From Rhipicephalus microplus (lineage: Eukaryota; Arthropoda; Arachnida; Ixodida; Ixodidae), in the NCBI RefSeq assembly GCF_043290135.1, contig NC_134707.1:66641906-66705905 (forward strand): a stretch of 64,000 bases of DNA, in the 5' to 3' direction. Both the position numbers and the translations under genes were made by a program. Positions 51,130 to 64,000 of the stretch are shown here, in pieces. Each line of letters starts with the position of its first letter. Positions within the stretch are counted from its first letter, which is position 1. The notes under the pieces are model-generated. The model worked only from the letters and a program-made list of their open reading frames with translations. It searched no databases and had not been told where the DNA came from.

Positions 51130-52330
51130 TTGGTTCAGGAGAACACTCTCATTCCAGCTCAGCTTTGATTGCACTGCAGCTCTGCCACTTTCCATGCTGT
51201 CCCAAGACAAACCTGGGTACACGATTTTGTATTTACTCTAGAGCAGCAATTAAGGTTACTTCGGTGGGGTGCCACACGACACAACCATATTGCAAGATAG
51301 GCCTGATGCAAGTGTGTGCGCGAGACGTTTTAAATTGGCATGCCATCATCACAAGTTTCCTTGAATTAGATTTATACCTTGCCAGCTTTGGCTAGGAGAG
51401 TGTCCACCCGCGGCCCCCCTGAACATTTAGAATGTTGAAGCGCACCTACGTACTTGCATGTATCATCTTGTTTTATCTGCAAATTGTTCAGGTGGTGACA
51501 CGACGGAAATGGTTTGATCCTTTTTGTAAGTGAAGTGTATACACAATTTGTTATGTTCAAAATATTTTTCCAACTTATACGCCAAGTATAAATGAGTGAT
51601 AACTACCTCTGAAGTGATCATGCATCTCTGTGATTTGAAATTTTCAGCACACTAACCATTCTTCAGCAAACAACCGTATAGAAGATGAAATTCTTGCTGA
51701 GATAGCATCGACATAAATTAACAGTAATAGCAGACCCTGAACAGAGCCCTGTGGTGCCCCTGAAGTAAAATCCGCGCTTTCAGAGTATTTCCCCTTCATT
51801 ACTAGGGTTTGTCTTCTTTGAGAAATGTAGCATCGCATCCAATGAAAAACAGCCTTATCAATGTGTGTGGTGGTAAGTTGAAACAGTAAGAGTGAACAGT
51901 AAGAGTGAAAAACACCCTGTTCACCTATTCTACACAATCCACATCCGATATCACATAGTGATAAAATTCCACCAATTGTGTTGTGCAAGAGAGCCCTCTT
52001 TAAAATTCACGCTGTTTGTCGATGAGTACCTTGTGCATGTTTAAATGATTTATTATTTGTTCATATAAAATGTGTTCACGTTTTTTATATTAGTATTTGT
52101 AAGCGATATTGGTCTATAGTAACTAATGTTCTTTTTGAACCATATTTATTTATTGGCACCACATGCACAATCTTCCATTCATGTGGTAAGATACTTGTCA
52201 CTAGAGATCTTTCAAAACTTGCATACAGGTACACAAAAATTGGCATCGCGCTATGCTTGAAAATACACTAAAAAATTTCATCTGGACCACAATATTTACC
52301 TAAATAACAGCCTTCAATAAATTTTCAATT
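51130..52330 (-). mobile_element. Jockey/CR1-type LINE fragment (copy 2)
   Basis: The counterpart of 5895-7140. The palm motif has decayed further to F-A-E-E. Near 51887-51925 a stretch present in copy 1 is replaced by a short tandem copy of AACAGTAAGAGTGA. Confidence 0.72.
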
Positions 52331-53084
52331 CAATTAACACTAAACTTGGCAAAAAGCATAGGCGAATTGTTCCTAATAGTTGCACGCTAGTTACTGTGGT
52401 TTTTAGGTAAAAATGCTGAGTGGAAATGTTGTCTCGGTATGCAGCTCTGTCTCCATCATCAGTAACAAACCACCTATATAATATTTGATCATCAGATGAC
52501 GAAAATACCAACGACAAGAAAAAAGTCATCCACGGTACGTCGCCTCTAGCACTCGAACACAGCCTACAACAGATGTGACCGCCAGAGTGAGTGGCCTATG
52601 ACTACCAGCTCTAGTGGATGTGCCTGCGGTAATCACTCTGTCGTTTGTTTATACCAAGAAAATGAGTTTTTTTATCTGATGAAAGTTTGTGCGCTCTCTA
52701 TATGCATGAATGTCTCATCCATATGGCGCGCCTTCACCGTTGCTGGATTTCAACATTTGACTCTCAATAACAATGCAGCACAAGCGGTATTGTTCCCTGC
52801 TTCACGAAAACGCAGCTTTCTTTTCGCTTTCTTTTATAGATTAGTGGAACAGTGTTTTATAGAGCACGTAAGAAAACACAGCATCGTGAACGCAAATGCT
52901 GTGGGGGTGCGTTCCAAACCAAATTCCTGTAGGAAGCAAGATGGTGCATTAAAAAGAAAGCAGTGGGCGTGTTTCACTGCGTGCAATCGGCGCTACGTAT
53001 TTCCTAACATGGCGCCCGTCTTGATTATGTATGCTGAAGATTGGCTGATGTTTGCGACTGTTTTGTTATTTTAACCTTGTGCCT
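52331..53084. other. No recognised feature (copy 2)
   Basis: The counterpart of 7141-7854. It contains an extra AAAAAAGTCATCCACGGTAC segment (52518-52537) absent from copy 1 and a 158-codon plus frame (52598-53074) not open in copy 1. Confidence 0.45.
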
Positions 53085-53452
53085 TTCACCTAATGGTGAT
53101 GTCTGGTGCTTTATGGCGCAAGGGACAATTGATGGCCAAAGAGCGCCATTTCTGTGACTAGAAATGTGAACACTGATATTGTGCGTGACTCTATAGGGGC
53201 CTTCAAATTCTTAGCACTACCACGGGTAAAACGTAAGTACTAAAATGATGACAGTGGCGTGCAATATGTGCAGTGAAAGTGGATGTCAGAAGATCATAAT
53301 AAAACCATGGCGGAGATGTAATTACCAAGTGGTGGCATCGCCACTGAGGTCCTGCTAAGGATCACCTTGAAATATGCTGTGAAAAAAATGTATATCTTTT
53401 GAAAATGTAAACAAAAATTCAAATCAACAAGTCAATTTTACAAGCCGAATTT

Positions 53453-54193
53453 TTACCAATAAGCATTCCAGGGTGCTGCACAGAGCTGCTGGCAGTAGGA
53501 CAGTAAAAAACACTTATTTCTTAGAGCATCTAACTGACTGTACTGGACGAGAATGTGAAGAAGTGAAAGTGGTTCTCCGCATCTCTCACACAATGATGGA
53601 TCGCCGTCAGACAGAAGATACGAATGTTTAGAGTACGTAAGTCCTGTCCTTAGCCTTGTGAGTGTTACTTCTGTGTGACGTGATTTTGATAGCGGCAGCC
53701 AATGACATGCTTGTGGCGTAATAAAGTGTAGTAGTTGTGTGTCTATGCCACATTTTTTTATCCAATAACCTCTGAGCTTTTGTTTTAAAAAAGGTTTCAT
53801 GTCAAGTGGAGGGATTGGTATAGATGCATTAGCGGCATCATTGATGGCGGATGCAGCCAGCTGGTCTGCATAAACGTTTCCCTGCATCTCACGGTTCCAG
53901 GCACCCTGCATACTACAACATGCTGTTTGTATGAGTTGGCTGTGCATAGCATTGAATAAAGGAACACAAAAACAAGGTTTTTGTGTTTTTGGGTGTTTGA
54001 AAGCTTTCACAATACTCAGAGAGTCCGTGTAAGCTACCGCTTTCTGTAGTTTTATATGTGCATTGTGTTTAAAAGCCTGATGGATAGAATTAGCTTCGCC
54101 AGTGAAAATGATTGTATCAGGGTGCAGAACGCCGGCTTCCGAAAAGGATGGGCCAACGGCTGCGTACGAAACGAGTATTGGACTTTGAGGCAT
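53453..54193 (-). pseudogene. LINE-A RNase H and C-terminal domain, long open frame (copy 2)
   Basis: 246 codons, the longest open frame in the window. RNase H blocks: F-T-G-E-A-N-S-I with the expected Glu, and A-Y-T-D-S-L-S-I-V-K-A-F with the expected Asp. Then come N-V-Y-A-D-Q-L-A, a VTLTRLRTGLTYSKHSYLL block and a C-terminal CERCGEPLSLLHIL knuckle. The order matches RNase H-bearing LINE ORF2 C-termini. The frame is broken upstream, so no functional polyprotein exists. Confidence 0.82.
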
Positions 54194-55054
54194 CTGTAAG
54201 GAACTCAGAATCTGCGTACTTTTGTTGTAGTTCTAAGAAGTATGTGCGCATATGTGCGTTAGGTGCCTGCTTTGGAATCTCTAAAAAAGATAGATGACAA
54301 TCTACCAATCGCCCCTGCCAATGTGACAGGCATGCTGCGGGAGCCATCAGACGATATTCGAGGGACACACTGGTTTCCTTAGAAAGGCTCATAACACGAA
54401 GTGATTATGGTTGGCACAAAGATGGCTGGTTGACAAACAGAACAGGGGTAGACATGTCATCAATTGTGAAATGTTAAGGGTGGTCTTTGTCTGTCTTCAC
54501 TTTGAAATAGTTTAAAAAGACATGTAGCATCTCTGTAGGTGGAAAGACCATTAATTTGATTCCACGTGAAGGCTTTTAAAGGGGCTGGTACGAAGGGCGC
54601 CCATAGAGAGGTGAATGCGTAGGTGGTGAATGGTGTCAAGCATATTTAGGGCGGTAGGTGTCGCCGACTGATATGTTATTGCTCGATAATCCAACGAGTG
54701 CGTACGAGAATACTATACAAGTTGATGAGATCTTTTTTGTCACTTCCCCATTTAGTGCGTGACAACACTTTTACAGCTTCCATGGCTCTGATGCACTTGA
54801 TTTTTTAGATACCTATTGTGCGGTATGAAGGTCAAATTGTTGTACAAGATTAGGCCTAAGATTTTATGCTCGGCTCTTACAGACACACGTTGACCGTTCA
54901 GTTCAATGTCAGGTCCTGAGTGCATACCTCTCTTTCGGGAGAACAAGACACACGTGCTTTTTTGTGGGTTCAGTCGGAATCTGTTTTCCTCTGTCCATTT
55001 GGAGACCTCGTTTAAACCTAGCTGAACCTGGCGCTCACATAATGCCAGGTTGCA

Positions 55055-55821
55055 TTACTTGAAGCCAAGCTTAACGTTGTCGACATATGTACAATAGAAC
55101 GTAATCCGGGGGAGGGAAGGGTACAAGAAATTCATTTTGATAATAAAAAGTATACAACTAAGTACACCACCTTGCAGTACTCCCATTTCTTGAACGAAAG
55201 TTTGGGAGAGAACGCTGCCCACACGGACATGAAATTTATGATTCGAGAAGTAACTATCAATTATGCAAAACATTTTACCGCACACACGCAGGTGAGACAA
55301 GACTCTTAATATGCCAAAACGCCATGTTGTGTCGTAGGCCTGGATATCAAGGAACACAGAGAGGAAGTATTGTTTGTGGACGGAAGCATCTTAGATCTCC
55401 GTCTCGATACGCACCAGATGGTCGGTGGTAGATCTACCCTCTTGAAACCCACACAGCAATCGGTTGAGCCAACTGTGTGTTTCAAGGAAATGTAAAAGCC
55501 GGTGGTTTATCATTGTTTCAAAAAGTTTACAACGGCAGCTTGTCAGTGCAATGGGTCTATACCTCAAATCTAAAGCAGGGTCCTTGCTCTTTTTCAAAAT
55601 GGGAATAATTATAACCTCTTTCCAGGAAGCAGGGATGGTGCCAGAAAGCAGATAGCATTACATAGTGAGAGTAATGTTTTTTGCATCTTGAGTGGCAGGT
55701 TTTTCATCATTTTATACACGACACGGCCGTAGCCTGGGGCAGAATTACTGCAAGAGTCTAGTAATGTTTTTGGCTCAGCTAAGTTGAAAGGTTTATTGTA
55801 TGCATCGTATTTTTTGTACAC
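55055..55821 (-). pseudogene. LINE-A reverse transcriptase fragments (copy 2)
   Basis: The fragment 55597-55391 carries LRYRPIALTSCRCKLFETMI and the F-Q-E-G-R-S-T-T-D-H-L block. The fragment 55357-55055 carries FLDIQAYDTTWRFGI, GVLQGGVLSC and F-Y-C-T-Y-V-D-N-V. Copy 2 keeps L-Q-G-G-V-L-S where copy 1 has Q-Q-G-G-G-L-S, but the catalytic Asp is Asn in both. Confidence 0.78.
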
Positions 55822-56474
55822 TTATGTTCTAGTTTCTGCTTTTCCATCCATGTTTTATATCTTTGGGAAGCTTCAGTATAGTGTGATGAGCTCGACACCT
55901 GCTCGTATTGGGCAACGAGGAAGTTCGCCTGATCTTCCACGCTGTCACGCTGTGTGTTCACGAGTGGGAGTGAATGTACTTTTCTGTCTGCTACCTTACA
56001 AACCATGTTCCAGACTTTAGCTCTTGTGTGTATGAATTGATCCCTGATAAGTACTTGTACCACTTTTCTCTGCTGACCCGCCGACGCGTTCTCCTGCCTT
56101 AAGATTTCATTTTCTCATAGCTCTCAAGATTTTCAGCTGTCGGTGCGTTCCGAAGCAACCTCTATGCCTTGTTCTGCTCCTTTCGCGCATTACGACACTT
56201 TGTGTTCCACCATGGGACGCATCGCTTGCCGGGCAGACCAGATGTTTCCGGAATGCACTTGGCTACTGCATCAACAAGCAAAGCTGTGAAGTAGTGCACA
56301 GCTTCATATATGCTTAATGCACAGATATCTGTCTTAAATGAGAAATGTTGTAAAACTGTTCCCAGTCGGCTTTGTATGTCAGCCATTTGAGAACACGTGA
56401 AGTACATTCATTTGATGTTGGTGAACTCAAGAAGACAAGAAAATGGTTACTTGTGTAGGGATTATTTATATTTT

Positions 56475-56807
56475 TCATAGGAGTAATGGTACAGGTGAAG
56501 GAGGTGCAATACTAAGGTCATTGGAACAGTAAAATTTGTTTGCAAGGTTAAAATATGTTGCCTCTTTCCTATTCAACAGACAAGCACCTGATGAAAAGAG
56601 AAACTGTTTGATGAGATGACATCGTGCATCACATCGGTAGTACACCCACAAACTGCTATGCGCATTTAGGTCCCCTACAACTAGATAAGGTTCTGGTAGC
56701 TCATCTGTTAATGACAGAAATTCATGTTTCTTCAGGCGGTGTAGCGGTGGTGTGTATAAAGAGCAGATAGTGTCGAGCTTATTCAATAAAACTGCACGAA
56801 GAGCCAC
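56475..56807 (-). pseudogene. LINE-A endonuclease fragment (copy 2)
   Basis: A 110-codon counterpart of 11234-11566 with Y-L-V-V-G-D-L-N-A-H-S-S-L-W intact. The S-I-D-L-S block is mutated to S-N-D-L-S, losing a normally conserved residue. Confidence 0.76.
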
Positions 56808-58790
56808 TGCCTCTAGAGATGTTAGTAGCGGTCCATGAGTACATGCTACTGCTCGAATAACAATAATGGCTACACCACCAGTTCAAGCTATGGCATCTCT
56901 GTTCTTTCGAAGTATAACAAATTGACGTAGAAAATTCATGTTTTTGGATCTTAAATGTGCTTTATGTACACACAGTACTGTTGGTGAATGTTCTTGTAAA
57001 AGTTCTTGGATATCATCGAGGTTTCTGAAAGTCCTCTGGTATTTTACTGTAGAATTTTTGTCTCCGTGGTGTGTGTAAAGTTGTGCTGTGTGTAATGAAA
57101 GGACTTTTACTTCAAGTCAGGGAGTTCTTGCCAGCTCCTGTTTCGGGAGTTTTCAATTTTCTGGCGCGCTTCAAAGAGCTGTGCCTAGCCTTCGGCGTCT
57201 TGGACGCCGTTGGACTAGCCACTACGTACATTGTCTCGGTAGAGGCACTGGATGTTCGCTCACGGGTTTCATGCGCAGTTGTCTGTCTTTTCGGAATTTC
57301 TGTTGCAAACAAGCACCTGGGGCATTAGGTCCCAATGACTGCTTGCCCTGTGGTGGTGGAGCAGCTGGCTGCTTCTTCCACTAATGGGGTGGATGGCACT
57401 ACCGCCCGTCCATTCTGTGTGGTTCGAGCGGGTGCCGCGAACCGTTGTGGCACTGCCCCCGTGCCTGCCAGGTCCGCAAATGAAGGACTCTGCACAAAAG
57501 TGAAACGCTCCTGCCTCCTTAAAAATCTTTTTTGGTTACTTTCAGTGTTACTATTTCTTTTTCTTTCTTCCATGCTGGAAATGTGCGATAGTAGGCTGTG
57601 TGTGCACCCTCGCAGTTTGCACACGGGGACTTTCCTTGCAGCTGTCCGCAAATGATCATGCGAACGGTACTAAGCACAGGTTTTGCGGCCACAGCATCTG
57701 AGAGCCGTGACCAAAACGCTGGCACTTGAAGCAGCGCCAGGGGGTTGGGAAAATACAGTCGGACATTCGACTTCAAACAAACTGTTTCTACATATTCTGG
57801 AAACGTTCCGGTACCAAATGTGAGGACAAGGTTTTCTGTGGGAATTTTTTTATTATCGTGCCTGATTTTGATTTCCTGTACGTTCGCGACATGCTGTCCA
57901 CTCTAGCTCTCTAGAAGTTCACTCTCTGACAAGTCGGGCAAGTCATAGTCAGATACCATTCCTCGCGGCCTGGTAAGAAAGCGGTGTGGGGCGACTGAAA
58001 ATGGTTCATTTCCGATCGAAAGACGTCCACAAAGTTTTTCACATTGTGCTTTCTTGTAGACTTCGAGGAGAAGATCTCGCTAGCCATTGTTGTAGACTTT
58101 TAAGCCCAGCCTAATGTTTCGGTAAGGCTTTTAACTACTACAAACGGTGAGATTTATCTAGCATTCTTGTTGATTGTTTCACAGTGAATCACATGGAATC
58201 GTGGGAAAGTTGCTTGCGGCTTCATGAAAAAAATACATTCAGTCGATTCGATGCGCCCCCTCTTTGAGTGAGGACGATCGTTTAGTAGGGGAAAGGATGT
58301 AGAAGCCATACAATAGGAGTTCTTTCGGCAGCCATGCCTGCCACCCACCAACGAGTCCAGCATGAGGACGCGACAGCTCTTGTGTTTATAGTAAGGCATG
58401 CCAACGTTAGCTGCACACGGCTACGTTAGCCGTTTATAATGTACCCTAGAGAGGGCACACACGCAAGGTTAATCCTTGCCCCCAAGAAACGTAGAAGTGA
58501 ATGATAAAAAGAAGAACACAGGATAGATTGAAAGAGGAAAAAGACTGAGATATAGAAAGGAAAGTAGAGATAGGAAAAGGTGACTGCCGATTTCCACTGG
58601 GTCTGTCAGCCCAGGGGTGCCGTCTACGTGAAGCCAATAAAAAAGAGGTGTGTTGGCTCAAACGGGGGGCCTTCATGATGTAATCACCCGGCGTTGGATC
58701 AACCTAAAGGATCCCGTTTTTCCCGGTCATGACAATGCCACGCATGGCTAGGCGTGGGAAGAAGCCGAAACCCCCCCTCCATTAGCTCGA

Positions 58791-60559
58791 GGCCGTGTTG
58801 TCGCTACACACCAAACGCCTACTTGCGCAGACGCCCCTGCGGGTTGTGCTTTTCACTTAGCCGCGCCAGAAACCAGTTATCAAATGAGGTAATGTTCTAC
58901 AATGTCGGCGACGAAAAAATATCGGCTCGCAGAACGCCTAATATATTGGAATGTTGGAAGACATTGCTTTATTACAATGCTGTATACTTGAGTAGCCCGT
59001 TTTTTTTTCTGAAAATACATTTTGTACCTCCGACATCCTAAGTTTGGTAAATTTATTAACTTACCTAAATATTAGAATTGACAGTTTTTTTTATTGAATT
59101 TAAACTATTATCAATTGAAATTTTCGTTTGTGATCTGCTTATATGCGTGTTTTCTTTGTCTGTAGAACTAGCCAACTAGAAACGTAGAGTTTTGAGCACG
59201 GAGCAGGCCGGGGTTGAACATGTGTTTTATTAACTAAGGATGCATGGAAAAATTTAATCTTGACTTTTACTACAAGACAAGGTCATTCAAAAACAGCTCT
59301 GATGAGAGTTTTTTGTTAGGGGTGACTCAGCTTTCAGTTGAGTGTCCATAAAATGATATGATTTCCCTATAGTCTGTGCCGCAGCTGGCTGCTCATCTTC
59401 GCATCGTGTCACAGTCATCAACCCATAAATACCAAAAATAAATCGCCTAAAGCTGAAGTGGTATCTGTAGTTGTCTATGCAATAACAGATGGTGTACTCC
59501 TTCAAGAGTGATCTCATTTCAATCGGAAACCTTTCTAAACAAGAGAGGTGTAAATCTTCCACAGGAACTTGAAGTATTTCTCCTTGAAGAGAATATAGGG
59601 CATAAATATGGATCAGTGACACACTCTATGAATATGTCTGCCCATCCGCTGGAATGTTTGATTTCAAAGTAATGATATATCGAAAAAATAAAGGCGATAT
59701 ACAGTTCCACTTACATGCGTCATTGCTTATTACCTTGGCTAGGAGTGCCCACAAGCATAGTTCATGTGCACGGCATGCGCCAAGAGATGTATTACTTCAG
59801 TAGATATATCAGACTAAAATGAATGTCGTTATTAATACTCTCGTCAATTATATTTCAGTACAATGTTGAAACGTACCCATCGCGCATATTCTGCGAGAGA
59901 ATTTTTTTATGTGGTATGCTGATTTTCAGCATCTCCGCACATAGCACTAACACAAAATATTGTGCATTTATTAGCCCGACGTATCTACCAGTATTTTTCT
60001 TGTATACGCAATAATAAACCATTACTGACACCAAAGCGAACGGAAGTGCAACAAACAGCAACACAGTGGCTGTGCTTCAAAGTGATAGAAAGTGCCATAC
60101 GGATGTAAAATAACGGCACGCTTCCACCGAATGACGAATTCACCCAATCAGGTTTGTGCAAATCACACGCTGTAAACCTTCATAACAAGTTAAACAAACA
60201 TCTAGCAGAATACGCGTAACGGGTGGATGTGACAAGTTAGGCAATAATATATTTTTTATTTTTTGATATGACAGGTACAACAAGGATTCACCATGTAGAG
60301 TTGACTTCACATAGTCCTCTTTCAATAATGCTCACGACGCAAAAAGCAGGTGCAACACATCACCTTTCGGGTAGCTTCATTAGGGGTAGGTGAGCATGAC
60401 AAAGATACAAGAATGGTATCTGCATTTGTCATTTTATTATAATTCTTTCTAACGCTCGCCAATTTTAGTTTGGGGCCTCTTAGGATCTAGGCAGGGCCAC
60501 TGCGCATTGTTCGTTAGTCGGCGGCGCTCACGCAAGGTGCCAACAATAGACGAAGGCGA
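58791..60559. other. Unassigned sequence (copy 2)
   Basis: The counterpart of 13691-15439. The minus frame 59622-59287 parallels the one in copy 1 but differs mainly by amino-acid changes. Nothing else recognised. Confidence 0.45.
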
Positions 60560-60790
60560 TGAAGATGACCAATAAGTGCTTTACAGACCACAAACTCTTT
60601 TTGTATAGATCGGAAACGATCTTGAAAGAGGTTTCAGTCCTGTAAGGTGAAGCGGCAATGCCAGCAATAACGTGCTGCTCCGAAGGCAGTGCACGACTTT
60701 GGGCTGTCAATGTATGCTTTAGAGGGCTAACAAGCCCGGAAGCGAGAGCTCAAGAAGCAGTGGTAAAGCAGCACTGCGTAATACACTGCC
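60560..60790 (-). repeat. Dispersed repeat with CxxC-coding piece (copy 2, minus)
   Basis: The counterpart of 15440-15690 and inverted relative of 50270-50490. Confidence 0.5.
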
Positions 60791-61074
60791 CCCCACCCTA
60801 TCAGCACCTTCAGCCACGTGAAGCACCTTCAGGTCACGTGAAGCAGCAATAGCAAATTGTATATACTTTACTAGAGAAATGGTCAAAATACACCCAACTA
60901 CTAAATATTTCATTCATAAAATAAGAGAAGGCATTTTATTCCTTGGAGACATCAGGAGTCATGAAAAAGCCGAGGAATCAGGGCATCCATTAAAATATAT
61001 AAGCATCCTGGAAGAAATATAAAGATAATCAGTTGTCACCATAGTGCTTCCTAATGAAATATTCAAATTTTCCA

Positions 61075-64000
61075 TAAAAAAGGATGCGAGAAGGATGATG
61101 TACAGGGTCAAGCATTTTAAGGGCAGTAGGTGTCGTAGACTAAGCTATTACCCCAAAGTCTAGGTGTGTATTTATGAGACTTGTATACAAATTGATCAGA
61201 CACTTCTTGTCACTTCTTCACATAGTGCGTCACAACACATTTATAACATTCATGGCTTTTATGCACTTGTTTTTAGACACTTGTGTGGTATCAAGTTTAG
61301 CTTGCCGTCCAAGATTAGGCCTAAGCATTTGTGTCAAGTAGTAACAAAAAGACGTTGCCCGTGCAGTCGAATATCGCTTTTGGAATGAATGCTTCACTTC
61401 CAGGAGAACAAAAGACACTTCCTTTTCTGTGCATTAAGTTGTAACCCATTTTCTTCTGCCCAAATGGAGACTTTCTTCAAAGCAAGCTGAACATGTCGCT
61501 CACAGATGGCCAGATTAAAAGACCAAAATTCAAGCTGAACGTCATCGACGTATGTGCAGTAAAACATATTGTGAGGATTGGAGACGTGCTAAGAATTCTA
61601 TTTCAAAATAAAAAGTGTGCAGCTTAGTACACAACATTGCAGTACTCCTGTTTTCTGGCCAAATGCTTGCGAAAAAATAATGCCCACTCGGACACGAACT
61701 GCTCGCTTTGACAAGTAACATTCGATTCTGGTAAACTTTCTGCCTGGCACGCCCATGTGGACAGGTCTGTTTTTATACCAAAGCACCGTGTTGTATCATA
61801 AGCCTTTTCAATATCGAGGAACATAGATAGAAAACATATGAAATGTTGTTTGTGGACGAAAGCCTCTCTGATCGGTACTTTCATGTGAACAAGAAGGCCA
61901 GTGGTTGATCTACCCTCACTAAATCTGCAATAAATTGGTCGAGCAAATTATTCGCTTTAAAGAAATCTACAAGGTGGTAGTTTATAATTTCATTGAAACA
62001 TTTGCACAAGGAGCTTGTAAATCCAATAGGCCTATAAGACAAAACTGTGGAAAGATTGTTGCCCGCTTTAAAAATGAGAATATCTATAGCCTTTTTCCAG
62101 GAAGTAGTGATAGCGCCAGAAAACAAAGTAACATTGTACAAGTAAAGTAGGGTGTTGTGCGGTAAGATTGGTAGGTTTTTTTAACTTTTCGTACACCACA
62201 CGATCAGAACCTTTGGCGGGATGACTTCAGGATTTAGTGATGTTTGAAGCTCAGCTAAGCAGAAAGCTTGGTTGTATGCTGCGTGTTTTGTATATTTGTG
62301 TTCTAATATCTGCTTCTTAATTCTTTTTTTGTATCTCTTGGGAAGATTCACTATAGTGTGACGAGCTGGACACTTTTTCGAAGTGCACGCTGAGGCAGTT
62401 TGCTTGATCTTCGCAGCTGTCACTTTGTGTGTTTACGAGAAGAAGTGAATGTACTGGTGTTCTTGCTATTTTCCTAACCATGTTCGAGGCTTTTACCTTC
62501 TGTGTGTGTGAATGGATGCCTGATATAAACTAACGCCAACTTTACCTTCTGGCCAGTCGGCGCGTCGTGCTGCCTTGATACTTTATGTTTTTAAATGTTT
62601 TAGGTTTTTTTTCTGTCGGAGAGTCTCCAAGCAGCCTCCATGCTTTATTTTGCATAATACGTTCATTCCGACAATCACTGTTCTTGCTTGGGACGTGCCA
62701 CCTGGTGGACTGTTCAGTTTGTTGAATTCGCTTTGTTGCAGCATCAATAAAAAGTGTTGTCAAAAAGTTACAGCTGCATGTATACTTAATTGGCATAAGG
62801 GCTACCAACCTAAGCGAGTGGCTTTTCTGAAATTTTCTCAGTCCACTACGTCAGTCTCACATCTTGGAACATGTGGAGGACATTTCTCTATTGGTTTACT
62901 TAGAATGATCGAAAAATGGTCATTTCCAAAAAAAAAAAAGCTGGTGATCACTTTGAATTGAAGAAGGGCTACAAGCGATGGGGACTTATTGCTAAGATCT
63001 ATGCATGAGTAGGTATTTATGGCGAGGCTCTATTATGTTGGCTGTTTTCTATTCAATACACACTCGCCCGAAGAAAAGGGGAACTGTTCGATTAGACGAT
63101 CTTGTGCATCGCAGCGAGAGCCGTCCCATAGACCGTTATGTGCACTCAAGTCCCCAAGGGTCACTTAAGCTTCTAATGAATCATCTATTAGTGACAGGAA
63201 TTCACAGTGACAAGAATTATCAGTGACAAGAATTCACAGTGACAGGAACAGCCACTTCCTCAAGGTAAGTTTGTAGTGGTAGTTTTGTAAATGCTACGCC
63301 TTGATCATCTATAGTGACCACACCACGAGACGACTCTTCAGCGTCATTGCGGTCCTTTCTGAATATTACACATTGACGTAGAAAGTAGGTGTTCCTGAAA
63401 TTTAGGTGCGTCTCTTGTACAGACAACACTTTTAGGGAATGTTTTTGTAAGAGTTCCTAGATATTGTCGAGGTTTCTAAGCAGTTCTTTGGCGTTCCATT
63501 GCAATATTTGTGTATCCACTATGAGTGTAAATAAGTGCTGTGCGTACTAAAAAGTATTGTGTCAAGTCAGGAGACATTGTCAGGCTCCGTGATGATGGTT
63601 TACGACTTTCTGGCGTGCTCCAAAGAGCTGCACTTGTCTTTCGGCACCGAAGATACCGGAGGACTCGCTTTTGTGCCTATCACCTCGGACGAGGTGCTCG
63701 ATGTCCACTCGCGGCTCACGCGTGCGGGCATGGAAGTTTTATGGCTATATCCGTCGAGAGAAAATGCCCTGGAACTTCAGGTCTGGAAGCCTGTAAGCCT
63801 TTTGGTGGTGGAAGTACCTCTGCTACTTCCGCTGAGGGGTGATTGGTGCTGTCACCAGTCCACTCTGTGAAGTACGTGCGGGTGCCCCAGATATGGGTGG
63901 CACTGCTCCTTTTCGTGCCAACTCTGCAAATGAAGGATCCCACAAAGGCAGACACCTTCCTAAATGAGATGTTTTTATTTACTTTGAGCGTAAGTATTTC
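61075..64000 (-). mobile_element. LINE-B (copy 2, runs off the window)
   Basis: The counterpart of 15965-18824. It carries reverse transcriptase pieces (62141-61230) with the palm motif FYCTYVDDVQLEF intact around 61565-61525, endonuclease pieces (63429-63220 and around 63010-63180), and the start of ORF1 toward the window end. It contains 51 bp (62364-62414) missing from copy 1. Confidence 0.8.

Larger units (their letters stand above)
53085..58790 (-). mobile_element. LINE-A (copy 2)
   Basis: The counterpart of 7855-13690 without the SINE. Domains in 5'-3' order: ORF1 with CCHC (about 58080-57520), endonuclease (56807-56475), reverse transcriptase (about 56063-54752, palm motif V-D-N-V) and RNase H plus C-terminus (54193-53453). 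The last frame stays open for 246 codons, so copy 2 is the better template for this domain. Confidence 0.85.

Overview
This window is eukaryotic, low in gene content and rich in transposons. It most likely comes from a hard tick (Ixodidae), probably a metastriate such as Rhipicephalus. The evidence is a spliced gene for a histamine-binding-type salivary lipocalin, a family typical of these ticks, together with tick-like repeats: a tRNA-headed SINE with an (ATCA)n tail, RTE/BovB-like and RNase H-bearing LINEs, and an endonuclease-bearing Helentron-like element. I see no prokaryotic operons, rRNA, genuine tRNA genes or CRISPR arrays.

Layout. Bases 1-18824 and 45245-64000 are two direct copies of one segment, a few percent diverged. 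Neither outer edge lies inside the window, so the window may cut through a tandem array with a period of about 45.2 kb. Each copy holds, left to right: an old SINE; lipocalin exons 2 and 1 (minus strand) with a TATA box; an RTE LINE fragment carrying a fold-back MITE; a second LINE fragment; a nearly full-length degenerate LINE with RNase H (LINE-A); and a 3'-truncated relative (LINE-B). Copy 1 also carries a SINE, flanked by a target-site duplication, that is absent from copy 2.

The unique middle (18.8-45.2 kb) holds the LINE-B 5' region, a Tnp_2-type transposase pseudogene, another SINE, several tandem repeats, an unidentified 186-codon ORF, a 229-bp fold-back element, lipocalin exons 5, 4 and 3, a Helentron-like element in intron 3, and in intron 2 a SINE, a gag-only LTR element and a TAACG-ended DNA-transposon remnant.

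The one complete protein-coding gene is the lipocalin. Its five minus-strand exons (48119 down to 32939) join in frame to 193 codons, with a signal peptide, four cysteines at family-typical spacing and most amine-pocket residues. The Asp of the amine-binding C-D-[VIL] motif is replaced by Tyr. Exons 1 and 2 of a second, closely related gene lie in copy 1, and the rest of it would lie left of the window. Almost all other coding-like sequence is decayed transposon, mostly on the same strand as the lipocalin.
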